Below, in pieces: positions 51,591-64,000 of a stretch of DNA of 64,000 bases. Position numbers and translations under genes: made by a program. This DNA is from Albula goreensis (Eukaryota > Chordata > Actinopteri > Albuliformes > Albulidae). Position 1 is the stretch's first letter, and every line of letters begins with the position of its first letter. Below the pieces are notes generated by a model, which worked only from the letters and a program-made list of their open reading frames with translations, was not told the origin of the DNA and searched no databases. Location of the stretch: positions 17,866,631-17,930,630 of the forward strand of contig CM040742.1 in assembly GCA_022829145.1 (NCBI GenBank). The letters run 5' to 3'.

Positions 51591-53057
51591 CTGGGGGTAA
51601 TATGCTTGTCCAAAATCAATATTTATTACCAATTCATTGAACCAATTCATGTGATGACATTTGCATCAGCTCCCCAGGAATTTGACCAGTTCCTTATTTC
51701 ATCAGGCAGAGAAAAATATATCATGAGCAGGGTAGCTCACCTCCAAACACACAGAATAGATACAGGAGAAATGAAATAGGGGCTCGACCAGGGGAATATA
51801 GAAAGGCTCCAGCAGGGTTAGCACATGGACTCGGTGAATAACAACATCCTTTTGGCCCATGCTTCAGTATTTCCCCCATAGGCCTGCATCTGCATCCCTA
51901 AACACATCAAAATTTTATTGAGGAAAAAACCCAGATATCCCAGTGACACCTGCAATCATTCATAAAATCTACATGGAGATTATATGCAAGCCTTTTGTCA
52001 TTCCGATTGATATTTCAAAATCAATTACTTTTACTTGAACAGGTAATATTTCAGTTCAATAATTTGTAACTTCAGTGCTGATTTGTGCTCCGATATTTTC
52101 ACACACTGAAGAAAGGAAGCAATATAGCTACATGTCAGCTAGATGAAAGATTTATTGCCAATTCTTTTTAAAATTGGTTTTGCATCACTTGATCCCCCAA
52201 AATATACTTGGGTCTGTAAATTGGTGATACTGACATTCTGAATCCCTTTGCTCTTCACTGATGTATTTTTGGTGCATCCTCTTTCCCTCCGCATACTTAA
52301 AGGGGCATTTCACTTTGGGAACACCTGAAGATCTATTGTTTCCTGACCTCTGATGTGTCTTCTTTAATCAGGTGGAATCATTTTCCATTCAACCTGTCCT
52401 CCAAACAATCTGAGTCTTGTGCTGGTCCATTTAGGCCTCATCCTAACTTTCAGTTCACCTCCATTCATTTCATGGAACAACCTGGAGCAACCCTGGTCCA
52501 TGAGGGTCACAGCTGAATGCTGTTCATTTTTACCTTAAAATCCACAATCAGTTCAGATGCAAGATCATAGGCAAAGTGATTGAACTACAGTCATCTGTTT
52601 TAATTGGTCATTAAGTGCCAATTAAAACCAGTATGCACTAAGGTTCACCAGGAAAGAGGACCATGGGGCCAAAGGATCTTACAGTATGTCGACTACTGAA
52701 CAACTATACTGCTGAAAATTTCAGAAATATGTCTTTATTACCTCCCTGTAGAGAACTATTAGGAATATTTTGAATAGTATAAACTTCTCAATCAGATCAA
52801 TCCTGGATTACAAATCCCTATCCCTGACACAAAGTCCTGGTTCCCTAAACCAATGAAATAATGCATGGGAAAGTTAAAAATATCTATATAAATATGAACG
52901 TTAGCCTATTAATAATTTATTAAGTAGAAGACCTCTATGGACTGCCTGTAGCACATTGCATATGTAGGCCTCTCTATATGACTTGGGTAAGTCATACAGT
53001 CATTCAAGAGGAAGAGGTCTAAATGTTAATGCATTCATTTGGCACAGACTAAGACAA

Positions 53058-53167
<110 letters not shown>

Positions 53168-55304
53168 CACAATGCTATATACAGTACAGTGAAGGAAACA
53201 GTAAGCACATTCATATCTTCATCTTATTGGATAAATACAGATATATGCGGGTTCAATGCTCTTGTTTCTTGGTTCAAGTTATGGAATGCCCAGATTAAAA
53301 ACAGATGACCACATACATTTTCAAACACCATGTCTATTTTACACTTTACATATATTTTTGTCTATTATTATCATTTGGTTCCCGAGCTTTTTTGTTGTGT
53401 AAGAAACCGTTACTATTCTTCCGCCACCTTGAATAGAAATTGTAGTATAATTCTCAGGGACATTCAAAACCCATCAAATTTGGCATGTGTGCACTTGTTG
53501 GCCAGAGGAACTATGATTGAAGCAGTCTATTAAAAGAGTAAAGTTTGAAAGCCCAAAAGACATTTCTGTCACAAAACCTGTAACATCAGATTCTCTCTTC
53601 ATAAAGAGCTACCGGATTTAAAGACTCTCAAAGGATTCATTCCTGCACACAATTTCATATACATACATTCAACTGGAGTGGTAGATTCTAGAAATGTTCT
53701 GTTCAATTATTGAATCACATTCTGATGTGGTTCAAGAGAGTGTAATGAATGATTAAACAGGAAATACAATACAGGTTTATTTCCTTAAAAATAAGATAAC
53801 ATCCGCAACAGAACCCAGAATCTCTATACTGTCTTCTCTGAACGGGGAGGGGGTTGTAATGCTGTTACATAATCCAGGTTCATTCTCAGAGATTTAAAGA
53901 CCACCCCTAGTGGAAATATCATGTCATCTGTGAAACTCCTCTGAAAATATAAAAAAATGAAAAATCTTTATTACACCGGCACTTGTCAGGCCTGGCGAAA
54001 TAGTTCTATGTCAACCTGACAGAGGAGAAAAGACATGCAGTAGCAATCCTTCCATTCAAATCCCTCATGCTCACAAAGCCTATAAAAGTCAAAATTTGTG
54101 TGTATGCAAGCATTGTTTTGACAGGAAAATAATGCTTTTTTCTAGTATACACCAGTGAATAATGGTAATGTGTTATTCACAAGGCTTTTTGTATTCAGAG
54201 GCTAGAATATTCATGCCGCCTTTCTAGATTTCTCCTCCTCAGGCAGTTATTTGTATTTGTGTACTCCGCCAAACCAAATGTAAGCATCAGTAAGCTTAAC
54301 AATATTGCAGGCACATAAAACTGTATTTTTAGGCATTATATTTATCCCAGAAGGCACCCTGTTGGAAAGCTTCAGCATTTTCTAGCTGAGTCTAAAACAC
54401 TTTAGCAATGAGGATTCACCAAGGTGCCTTTTCTTTAAATCACAGCCTCAGCCTGAAGATGACTGTGAAATGATTGCCTGCCTTTTAAATTGATTGTATT
54501 TTAGCTTACACCCAGAGCTGTAACATTCTCATTTGAATACATATGGAATGCAGGAAGAACACACTGGGTCTAGAGAATCTGTTCTAGGGCTCTGATAACT
54601 CAACTGTGATATCAGGGCAATGTCATTTTATATGTTACATTGATGAATAGGTGTGTTTTTTGTGCTACCATTTGACAGATAATAACAAAATGTCTAAACA
54701 CTTTTCTTAAACATGACAAATGTAAACCTGTATTCACTTCAGGGTTAGTGTTACAAATATCTGTGCCTACATCTGAATTACCCTGGAGCTCCAGAGTTAA
54801 GTTCTACTGGCAGCGTACATAGTTTATACTGTAAACAGTAGGCCTCAAAGCTTCACATTTCCTATGAAACAAAACATACCCAGATCCAACCTTTGAACCA
54901 TTCATTCTCATGCAAATAAACATTTAAAGGAAATATAGACTTGTCAGCATCGTTCTGCAGGAAAACAGTGGAAAAAAACATCCAAACCATCCAACAAGGT
55001 TCACTGTGTAGCGTTTGCCAGCTGACACCTCTAACACATGGATTCTACTTCATTTACTTGATGTGGTTTCAGAACCCTAAGATGGAGTGTATGCAAGGTG
55101 CTCAGTGGTCATCATCGATAGTCATTTCAGCCAATTGATTATTTTCCAGCATCACCACATGGAGATGTCCTTGATGTCCCTGCCAAATGATGCTATAAAT
55201 TATGATGTCATCCAATCTGGCAGCTGTGAAGTCTGGGTGGGCCTGAAATGATTGGCCAATTGAGATTTGGGTGTCATCCCCTACAGGTTAAAGGGTGGGA
55301 CCTA

Positions 55305-55420
55305 AAATAGGTACTTCACCTCAATTGCCTCAGAAAATGTCCAGCTGTATAAATGGATAGTGTGCATAATACTGTATAGACTGTGTTAATTACTCTGGAT
55401 ATGATCATTTACTAAATGCA
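55305..55420 (+). mobile_element. SINE fragment (fish type, 3' body and tail)
   Basis: Contains GGTACTTCACCTCAATTGCC, CAGAAAATGTCCAGCTGTAT, AAATGGATA and a tail with TTACTCTGGATATGATCATT then TACTAAATGC, a decayed form of the common fish SINE ending (CTCTGGATAAGAGCGTCTGC then TAAATG). The 5' head is missing. Confidence 0.68.
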
Positions 55421-57487
55421 AATATGCCATGGTTTTATTTGGAATGTCACAGGATATAAAAATACCATGGAATAAATAAGTGAAATCTAACAGAAGTAGC
55501 AGATAGTCTACCTTTTAATGGTGAAAACAAGGATTTTTCAATGCAGACAAACAGTGAATGTGTTTCAGGTAGATACCCTTGTCTCAGTGACCTACACATT
55601 AGGATAATGACAGATTGATGCAGTATAGGTCTGGAACTGAGCCTAACTGAAAAAATAAATAAATAAATAAAATTCATTACTTATCAAAAGAAAGGAGGAG
55701 TTTTCCAGGGACATTTTCAATGATGGAGAGGAGGGCACAGCCCTGCCATCTTACCTTGAAAACTTGATGGGAGCTCTACTCCAGAAATGCCGCTGTCACT
55801 CTGGAAACTGCAATATATTACATCAGGAAAATAACAGGTATGGAATTCAGAATTAGCAACCCAAATACCTTTGGGAGAAGAGGATTTATTAAAATAATTT
55901 TCTGGGGATTTCAAAAATGTTGAAATGAAAGGATCAGGAATGGGTGCATATATCCCTCTCATATGGCTGTACCCACAATGTGCAACCCAAAGAGTTTTGA
56001 ATGCATAATGATACCTTTTTTGGGGGTGTCTGTTGTTGTCCAGGCAATGGTTTGCAACTTACGTTCTAATATGTGTCACAACTTAAAAAATCACCAGCTG
56101 TTGGAGACATTTATGGGAAGCTTGGAGTACATTTTATAAAATGACATGGTATAATTAAGAATGGCCACAACCAAAAGGCGGTAAAACACAATTACAGCAT
56201 AACGTACAGCTGATACCTCTTTGAAACTTGCCTCTCTAACTGAAAGTCTAAGTGTAACAAACATATTTTTTTGTCATTCATTCCAAATGTATACAGATAT
56301 CATTGTATGCAGATAGCTGCTCAATAAGCTGGATCTGTTAAAGAGAATGCTTTATGTGCAGAGATTGTGACTGCTCCTCCCTTTGGTAAAACCTTGACCT
56401 CTAGTGGTACAACTTTGCTACTACACCTATTTTTCATGCCGGCTGTGGTCACAGAGGCCAGGTCAGTTACTAGATTCAATGCTATTCACTATTTAACATG
56501 GCCAATAATTTATATGATCTGTCATTCTCAATGTTCTGTATATAGCTGGTATGTATAGTCAATTCAGTCATTCGGCCAGGGTAACCAACAAAAACCAGCA
56601 TACACCTGGTTTGACATACCTGGGTCTACATAATGGATACACTTCAAGTGCCCACAAGGAAACAAACAGTGGGCCACTGTATGATTGTGACATACAGAGA
56701 CACATATAAGGTAGTATATTCTGCTAGCAGTAGCATTATCATTCATTTTATCATTTACAAATGGTTACGCCAATATGAAAATGTGCTTAACAATTCTTTA
56801 TATATGGGTTTAGCTGTATAGTCAAATCTAAATAATTTTGAACATAAAAGCAGTTTTTTGGGGACATGGTACAATAGGTAATACCAGATTTCAGAGCCAA
56901 GAGACCAACCACTAGCGCCCCAAACATGCTGCTGAATAAGGATTTAAGGAATACAGCGAATGAACAGCTGGTGGCCTTTGAACACGTCTTCCCTGTATTC
57001 AATGGTGCCCTGTATAGTCAGTGCTGCAATGAGAAATTGTTTCTTGAATTTTATGTGTTAATTAATTTAACACAAAAAATAATTTAAAACAACTGTGCCT
57101 GTCAGTACCTTGACCAGTGGAATGTTCGTTTAAGCCCTGTTGTTTCAAAAACAATGTTTTTTTTGTATGGTATGATATAATCACAGCTAAAGCCAGCAAT
57201 CAGTATGGCTTTGTGTTTTGTGATATCATAATTGGGTTTAATTTGTATATCCCTCCTCCATGACATGACCTTGTCACTGCATATAAGGATTCATATGAGA
57301 GACTCTGAATCAGTTCTGAATGCCTGCACTCTGTGAGGGGTTGAAGGGATTGGACAAGCACTATTACTGTCAGGCAACCAGGACAGTGGTTCATAAATAT
57401 GCATGAACGTGTTCATGGCCACTCAAATGTCATGTTCGTCTAAAGAGGATAGAGAGCTACATGCAAATAAATTATTAGCAATATGTA

Positions 57488-57870
57488 CAGTGGGCTCCAG
57501 AATTATTGGCACCCCTGCCTGAAAATGTGATAAACATAAAATAAAAAAAATAAAATAACAAAGAGATAAACTCAAAACATGTGAGAAATACTGTAGTTTA
57601 ATTATATTTCAATGGAAATGTTTTAATGAATTATTTATTCATTTAATTAAAAATCAATTTCCTCCAAATCAAGGTTTCACAATTAACAGAAGAGGGCAGT
57701 TGATAAGCACAAACTGAAGAATGTGAATGATCTTGAAAGGATCTGCAAAGAGGAATGGTCCAAAATCCCTCCGAATGTGTGCTTTAACCTTATCAAACAG
57801 TACAGGAAAAGACACCATGCTGTTATCCTTGCCAGAGGGGTACCAATTATTACAAAACCTTAATTTTGGT
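57488..57870 (+). mobile_element. Internally deleted Tc1-like transposon fragment
   Basis: Starts at a TA with CAGTGGGCTCCAGAATTATT followed by GGCACCCCTG, the end sequence of a common fish Tc1-like family. At 57720-57845 the plus strand reads like the transposase C-terminus (NDLERICKEEWSKIPPN, then NLIKQYRKR and HHAVILA). Just after it, GGGGTACCAATTATT is an imperfect inverse of the left-end GAATTATTGGCACCCC. The catalytic core is missing, so this is an internal-deletion derivative or a chimeric remnant. The exact right end is uncertain. Confidence 0.72.
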
Positions 57871-58503
57871 GAATTTGCTTAATTTTTCTTTCAAAAGATT
57901 TTATTGGTCAGTGTAGGTGTTCTGGAATGGTTTGACATAGAAATTGAATGGACAGAGACTTTCAAATAGAAATCAATTGTGAATAAAAATCTTATGGATT
58001 TATTTTGATCCTTTACCCATTTATTTTGATTTAAACCATCTAGCTTCGGTTTGAACTAATACTGTGACATTTTTTTGCAATAATGTGGGTTTTAAAAAAA
58101 TGTCTTTTTACTTTTATTGGCTTTTGCATGATGAATGCTGAGGCCAGATGAAAGTGTTCGCGAATTCTATTACTGAAATCCAGCGCTCTTTACGTTGTTC
58201 TTCTTTAAGAAATATACAATGTTTATTTGGGTCAAACAGATCAAAAAGAATAATGATGAGCAAGCACCACATCAAAAAGCTAGCATGCTAATAATACACA
58301 GACTGTGTTAATATTAGCCTCAGGGAGGGCTGTTCGCATTAATCTGATTGAGACTATGTTACTTCACTGCAGTGGTGGCAGGTCTGAAAGCCCTACCTTC
58401 CCAAAAGATGTGAACTAATACAGTCTCAACAAATTTATTAAAGTTTTTAGGCTCATGTACCATGGGACATGTATTATAGTTTTTATATGTTCAACAATGT
58501 ACC

Positions 58504-58604
<101 letters not shown>

Positions 58605-58984
58605 GATTCCTAGGTCACCATAATACACTGTAATTCTGGAAGTAGTTGTGATGTAACTGCCATTTGCTATATTTCTACTGTCTACTCATTGGTTTTGACA
58701 TTGGACAATATCAAAAGGAATTAGCTGCTTTGCAAAAGTTTGAATATAGAATTGATTGCTGTGTTTTAATGACGGCACTTAAATTGGGTGGGAAACAATG
58801 ACAGATATACATTTGCAAATAGGTTATGTAATGTAACAATGTGTAAATACATTGAGTTAGTGTACCTACCTGTGTAGTTCCCTGTAATTAATAGAAATTA
58901 TGGTCACTCAAGTTATAGAATCATTGCCTGACCTCTGACATAGGTTAACTTCTGGAGAAACATTTTTTTTTTTAACCTTTTTTT

Positions 58985-59215
58985 TTTCCCCAATTTTACC
59001 CAACCTGAACTCATCCAAACTTGTTAACCTCACCACAGCACCCACTCTGCTGGCTTTGGGAGGAGAGGCCAAACACATGACTCCTCCAATTCACATGATG
59101 GAGGCGCCAAGCATGACCAGAGTGGGCACTATAGTGATAAGACCAACAAACTTAGCTGGCTTGCCCCCTATCCTCCCCGGCAAGGCTGGGCCAATTGTTG
59201 CAACGCCAATGCAGA
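58985..59215. mobile_element. Interspersed non-autonomous repeat (fish family)
   Basis: Begins with a T-run and CCCCAATTTTACCC, carries GGGAGGAGAGGCCAAACACA then TGACTCCTCCAATTCACATG, and ends near TCCTCCCCGGCAAGGCTGGG then CCAATTG. These words recall repeated sequences found throughout fish genomes. Identification is from memory of the family's character, not a search. Confidence 0.42.
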
Positions 59216-60258
59216 CCATTTGGAGACACATTTGAGGATAAAGAAGAAACCTTCCAGATGGGCATATCTAGAGGGGAGTATAATTCAATGTCAGCACACT
59301 GGACATTGGCATTGGACAGCTGAACACACTTACTGTCTTTAAGAGCATGTGAAATTCAATCATTGCTTCTGTCCAATAATATGAAATAGAATAGCAGGCT
59401 CCCTTAAAAAGATTGTACCTAAAGACTTTTAAGACCTCTTTTAATAGAAGAAGCAAGTTTGATCAGTGATAGTCTTGTCTACCTATTTTGGCAAAGTTCT
59501 TAGCCCTTCATATAGTAACGACAGTCTCAGCTAAGACCCACAGAAAACACTTTGAGATTCTTTACAGGGAAGGATTCTGGGGAGAAGAAACCAAGACCAA
59601 ATACAATATATCCCAGCATTGATGTACTTCTAGTAGGTGCTGGGTTAGTTCTATTTGCCATTTTGATAGCAGTACACTAAAAGTCCAAAGGGAATTTCTG
59701 CTTCCTAGCCGGAACTTATATTTCATGGCCAGACTGCCTGATGCTAGGTGAGTGAGAACCTACCAAGAAGATCATAGCAACCACTAGTCCAAACGGATAT
59801 GACTGAGATGATGGATGAAGGTGCTTTAAAAAGCATTATAGACATTTGTGACTGGTGGCCGAGTTCAGAACAGTACACCATACAAGCACATAAATCACAG
59901 CAGGGAAGTGGGCATGTTTGCTTTACACTTATTTATTTAGGGTCCTGATACAGTCTTGAGGGGTACCTTGGGAAATGACATTTTAGCAGAATGGCTTAAA
60001 AAGCAATTGGGTCACGCTTAACAGCACAACATGTGAAAGTGTTATAATATTAAGGTTTCTAATATTAAGGTTGCTAGTTTTGTAATGCATGGTCCTGCAT
60101 AGTCAGAGGTGTCAACTAGGTTTGTTTGATGACATTGAGGTCATTTTGAATGTTGTGAAATCACCAGGGACTGGCAAAAGCCCAACAGGCTTGGCATATT
60201 TGTATTGACCAGGTATAAATAAATAAATATCATGTTAATATGAATATGAAGCTGTTTA

Positions 60259-62512
60259 CAGTTTTTCTAGATTGCTTAGACACATTTTCTGAAACCATTC
60301 ACCATTTTCTCAAAACTACACACACATTCTTAAAATGTCATTCTCATCTGTACAACCAGCTAACTTTCCGGTCGAAATCTTTGCCCTCAGACAACACACA
60401 CTAGCAATCAAAAGTACATACTACATGACTGCCTCTTAGACACTAGAGGGATTCATTCAAAACACTCTTATCGAAATGTAATTTTTCTTCTGAAATCAGT
60501 ATTTTGAGAATCTGCTTTATTTTGAACTTTGGAACATCACTTTACTGATGTTCAGGTTACCTGTACAGGAAGACACCATCGAGAAACATTCAAAACAATA
60601 CTATACAACACCTTTGCAAAGTCACACTGACAAATTACTGTATGAAGAAAGCAGAAATTTTCCAACCCTTTAATTCCAGAAAACATATGGAATGAACAGT
60701 GGTCTTCTCTGGTCTGCAACATCACAAAGGATGTTTTCCCTGGCCTGGCAATGTGGGAAATATGCCCTGGTATGTCTTATCCAGGATTCTATGGACATAT
60801 CTCTACAGGCCTCCTCCATGGAAATCCAGAGGTTTTCTCTTGTGTAGGGGTTTCTGTCATAAACCATGCTGTCACCGCCATGCTGAGAAAAAATCCTCTA
60901 TTGCATTGAGGAACGGGGAATATGCATGTAAAAAGGAATTGTGAATGTGGGGTGGTCATTGAACCAGGCATGAACCAGAGCAGCCCGATGGAAACTAACG
61001 TTATCCCAGATGATAACATACTAGGACTGCTCTGGTTCCCCTTCCTGTGGAAGTCGCTGGTAAAGTTGACCTAGGGATTCAAGCAGATGTGCGGTGTTAT
61101 ATGGACCCAAAGTGGCATGACGGTTGATTACTGATTGCAGCAAATATAGTCACATTGCCTCCACTCGCCTCATCAACAAAGATGTACTCATGGGGCTGAG
61201 GCATCGCATCAAGTTCAAAGATTCTCTACAAAAATAAAACACAAAGTGTGTTATATATGTAAATACAGTGAAGTACATACACATAGGCCTACTTCATTGA
61301 CTATATTGCAATGAAAGGTATGCCATGCCTAATGTAAAGAACCACAATGCAGTTTACAGTAGCAAAGCACATGTATAACACAGCACTACCAGTGGAGTGA
61401 AGAGTCATTGAATAGACTGGAAGAAATTACCCAAAAAGCTGAACTGTACTTACCTGTACATACTGGAAACGTTGGGCCTTCACTCTGTTGGAGTTCCTCT
61501 CAAAAGGCACATGGTACAACTGTTTTGTCCATAGTTATGATAAAGAATACAATCAACAGTGGCTATACTGATGCTATCAGCACCCTGGAACACCACCTGG
61601 TCTTCAGTTATGGGCCTCTGATTTGCCCACGACCTTATGGCATTATTAGCAATGACCATGTTGACAACTGCAGTTTCTTACACATCGGTCAGTAGTCATT
61701 GCTTACCCCCAGCAGGTGGCTGCCTTTCAGTTCTGCAAAAAAAGAAAAAAAATGACTGATAGCTAATGGTCATCCATTACTGAGGAGCTATAAAAACCAC
61801 GGTGAGACCACAAGTTCCAAGTATAGTTAAAGTCTGTACATGCACTACAACATTACTATACATGTATACATGAATTACTGTAACACCAATGCAAAGTACC
61901 TGTTTGCTTACCTGAAAGTGCGGACAATAGATGTAACAGTGAAGTGACTCAAGTCTGGATGCACCCTCTGTCCAGCTTCCCTCATGGTCATCTCATGTAT
62001 TAGAACATCATGGACAATAGTTGCGTGAATTGCATCAGAAACAAATCTTTGTTGTCATCTCGGTCTTCCTCCTCCTCTGCATGCATGACTTTCACCTCCT
62101 CTCTGATGTCTTTCGACCTCCGCATGGTTAGGATCCATTGTTCCAGAACACAGGGAAAATACATGGCCCTATTTATAAGGATCCTGTGATTCAGATTGGT
62201 GTGTCATTAATTTAATACTTTGTGTGTGCGCCTGGGGAAAGGTGTGCTCTTTGAGTTCGGATGATAATGACTTGAGTGTATTGTATTGTTTGCGTGTGTT
62301 TACTGAATTAACATATAATGCATTGAATGATTCATTTGGCCACTTTTGCATATAGTTTTGCAAAAAGGGTTTCACACATAGAAACTTGTGTGAAAACATG
62401 TGAATATTGTTTAAAGTTGTGAGAAAGGTGTATCTTTTGAGAAATAAGGCAAGGCTATAGGTTTTCTTGCTGAGGGAACAGGTTATAGTGTGTTAGCAAT
62501 AGGGAAAAACTG
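60259..62512 (-). mobile_element. Decayed Tc1/mariner-superfamily (IS630-like DDE) transposon with both inverted ends
   Basis: The ends are imperfect inverted repeats. The left end at 60259 begins CAGTTTTTC and contains ATTGCT and ACACA; the reverse complement of the right end (62512) begins CAGTTTTTC with CTATTGCTAACACAC. Similarity resumes at a shared TTTCTCAAAA block further in. A TA dinucleotide precedes the left end; the right flank TA is lost. Minus-strand translations, broken by stops and frameshifts, match in order an N-terminal HTH stretch (TMREAGQRV, FTVTSIVRTF, about 62000-61920), the linker motif VPFERNSNRVK (about 61500), the first catalytic aspartate in EYIFVDE (about 61180), the second in VIWDNVSFHRAALVHAWF (about 61020-60970), and the C-terminal YTRENLW, SWIRHTRAYFP, ARENILCDV (about 60850-60720). 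The loop after VDE is partly deleted. It cannot encode a working transposase. Confidence 0.87.
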
Positions 62513-64000
62513 GAAAATACATGCAGAATTGACTCAATATAACAGATGATGGTGCCATGAAAGTCATGTTTGTTAAATATTTAAGCATTCTCTTAAAATC
62601 ACTATTTTTTTCTAGATTTCAAGCTGGTGACAGTAATCAGACATGTGCACCATTGGTCAAGTGTCATCTTGAATTGTCAACCGAAACCTAACGAACATCA
62701 TAGCCTCACCTAGCCTGCCTTAAACATGCTTAGAACACTTACATTAGCCTACAGTTGGGCAAAATCATTAACACAATTTTTATAATTAAGTGTTGAATAT
62801 CTCATGTAATTTACTGAAGACTGTGCTTAAAGTGATGCTATCGCACCACTTTTAAGTCAAAAAATTGTTAATCGGACCACCTTAAACCAGGGACCGTCTG
62901 TAAATACTGAGTTAACATCATGCATACAGTTTAAAGTATGTATGCATGTACACAAGGCCTATGTCTACCAAGGAATCATCCATATCTATTTTTAAAACTC
63001 TACATTAGATATTTATAAACCACTCATACCATAAATATGTAAGTGATCTGAAGGAAACAACATCTGGCATAATGAAACCAAAAGAAGTACTGAAATACAT
63101 TTGTGAACTGACACATCTCTTACCATGTACCATCCAAGATTAGCATAAAACAGTCTCATCCCTACTGGAGGATTCTGTGAATGGATAAAAAGCAGCAAAT
63201 TCAAGTAGAGTCAGGACTGGTTGATCAGATTGGGCTCAGTTTTAAATGGAGGAATGACCTCCTTTGGGGTAGTCATACTTGGACAGTTCTGCTTAGAGCT
63301 CATGGTAGCAGGGCCAAATACAGTAAAGTCATACTCAAACTAACACGACACCACACAATGCCGACATGATATCGTTGTTTCCCCATAGATGAAAGTAAAT
63401 CATTTCCGTTTGCTGAGCGATGTGAGTCAGAATATTCACACCTTGTTGACTGGCTCTTGTGTTTTTACCCGTGTCAGGTTTTAGTTTCATTAAGTGCCAT
63501 CTGGTAAGGTAAGGGAGTTTACATACACAGTTTGGAGAATTGGATGTGTCATTATTTCCCAAAACATTCTTGTTTTAGTTTTTTTTTTTTTTTTTGGTTA
63601 TTTAATTCTGTTTCTATTTGCCTTAGAGGTTTTTTTGAACGATTTAATGACTTAAAGTTAAAATGTTTTGTTTTACATTATATATGATTTGTTCTCTTAT
63701 AGTTTACTGTGAAAATAAATATTCATTACATATGTTATTGTACATACATTTTGATACTGTTACTTTCATTTCCATGAAAGCATGAAACGAATAAAGAATT
63801 ATGTGCTGATACGATCTCATAATTCGCATGCTACAGCAGCACACAGGTAAACTTATTCTGTAGCAATAGCAAAACAGAGCGTGGGAGATTTAACAAGAAA
63901 ATACAAAAATGACGATCTCTCCCTTTCCCAAGGTGTATGACAGTAGATTCCAATGTTAAGCATGAAAGGCCAGTGTGGTTAGACGATTTTTACTGTAGTT
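62513..64000. other. Gene-free AT-rich DNA at the right edge
   Basis: Nothing definite. GGGAGTTTACATACACAGTT near 63517 resembles the end of a Tc1-like element but stands alone. Confidence 0.55.

Noticed and set aside
63514-63545. End of a Tc1-like transposon (GTTTACATACAC motif)
   Set aside because: About 30 bases only, no partner end and no transposase sequence nearby.

Overview
The window is 64 kb of AT-rich vertebrate nuclear DNA, almost certainly from a ray-finned (teleost) fish. The signs are dense (CA)n/(GT)n microsatellites, decayed Tc1/mariner and LINE copies of the kind common in fish genomes, fish-type SINE tails, and one intact protein gene that reads as a teleost D1 dopamine receptor. 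There are no bacterial operons, CRISPR arrays or phage genes. I recognised no tRNA or rRNA gene.

The only gene I can support with high confidence is a D1A-type dopamine receptor (drd1) on the minus strand at 47550-48887. It has one coding exon of 445 codons, as in other vertebrate D1 receptor genes, and all the class A GPCR landmarks are present. Its flanks are a gene-poor landscape of tens of kilobases on each side, which suits a developmentally regulated neural gene with distant enhancers. The enhancer idea is inference.

The rest, left to right. 1-9.7 kb is unique AT-rich DNA with several perfect palindromes. 9.7-10.4 kb is a composite repeat: a long foldback followed by a degenerate GCTAGC-containing tandem array. 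10.7 kb is a (TG)n tract. Near 18.1 kb is a nested inverted repeat, and at 18.8-19.6 kb an LTR-like block. At 24.1 kb is a SINE fragment. At 29.9-31.1 kb is a broken LINE on the minus strand (endonuclease and linker regions). At 34.9-35.3 kb is a MITE-like element with telomere-like GGGTTA words. A possible orphan exon lies at 35.7-35.8 kb. 36.3-37.3 kb is a 20-bp minisatellite of about 48 units, and 39.6-40.1 kb a 51-bp minisatellite of nearly 10 units that is open in several reading frames on both strands. 47.5-48.9 kb is drd1. At 51.4-51.6 kb and 57.5-57.9 kb are Tc1-like fragments. At 55.3 kb is a second SINE fragment. At 53.1 and 58.5 kb are long pure dinucleotide tracts. At 60.26-62.51 kb is a nearly full-length but dead Tc1/mariner-superfamily (IS630-like DDE) transposon with both inverted ends.

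I found no convincing new multi-gene biological system. The observations most worth following up are the candidate exon at 35725-35838, the two minisatellites with internal variant structure, the RRIS phosphorylation consensus in the third intracellular loop of this drd1, and the palindromic sites around the gene desert. Family assignments rest on recognising motifs by eye; no database search was run.
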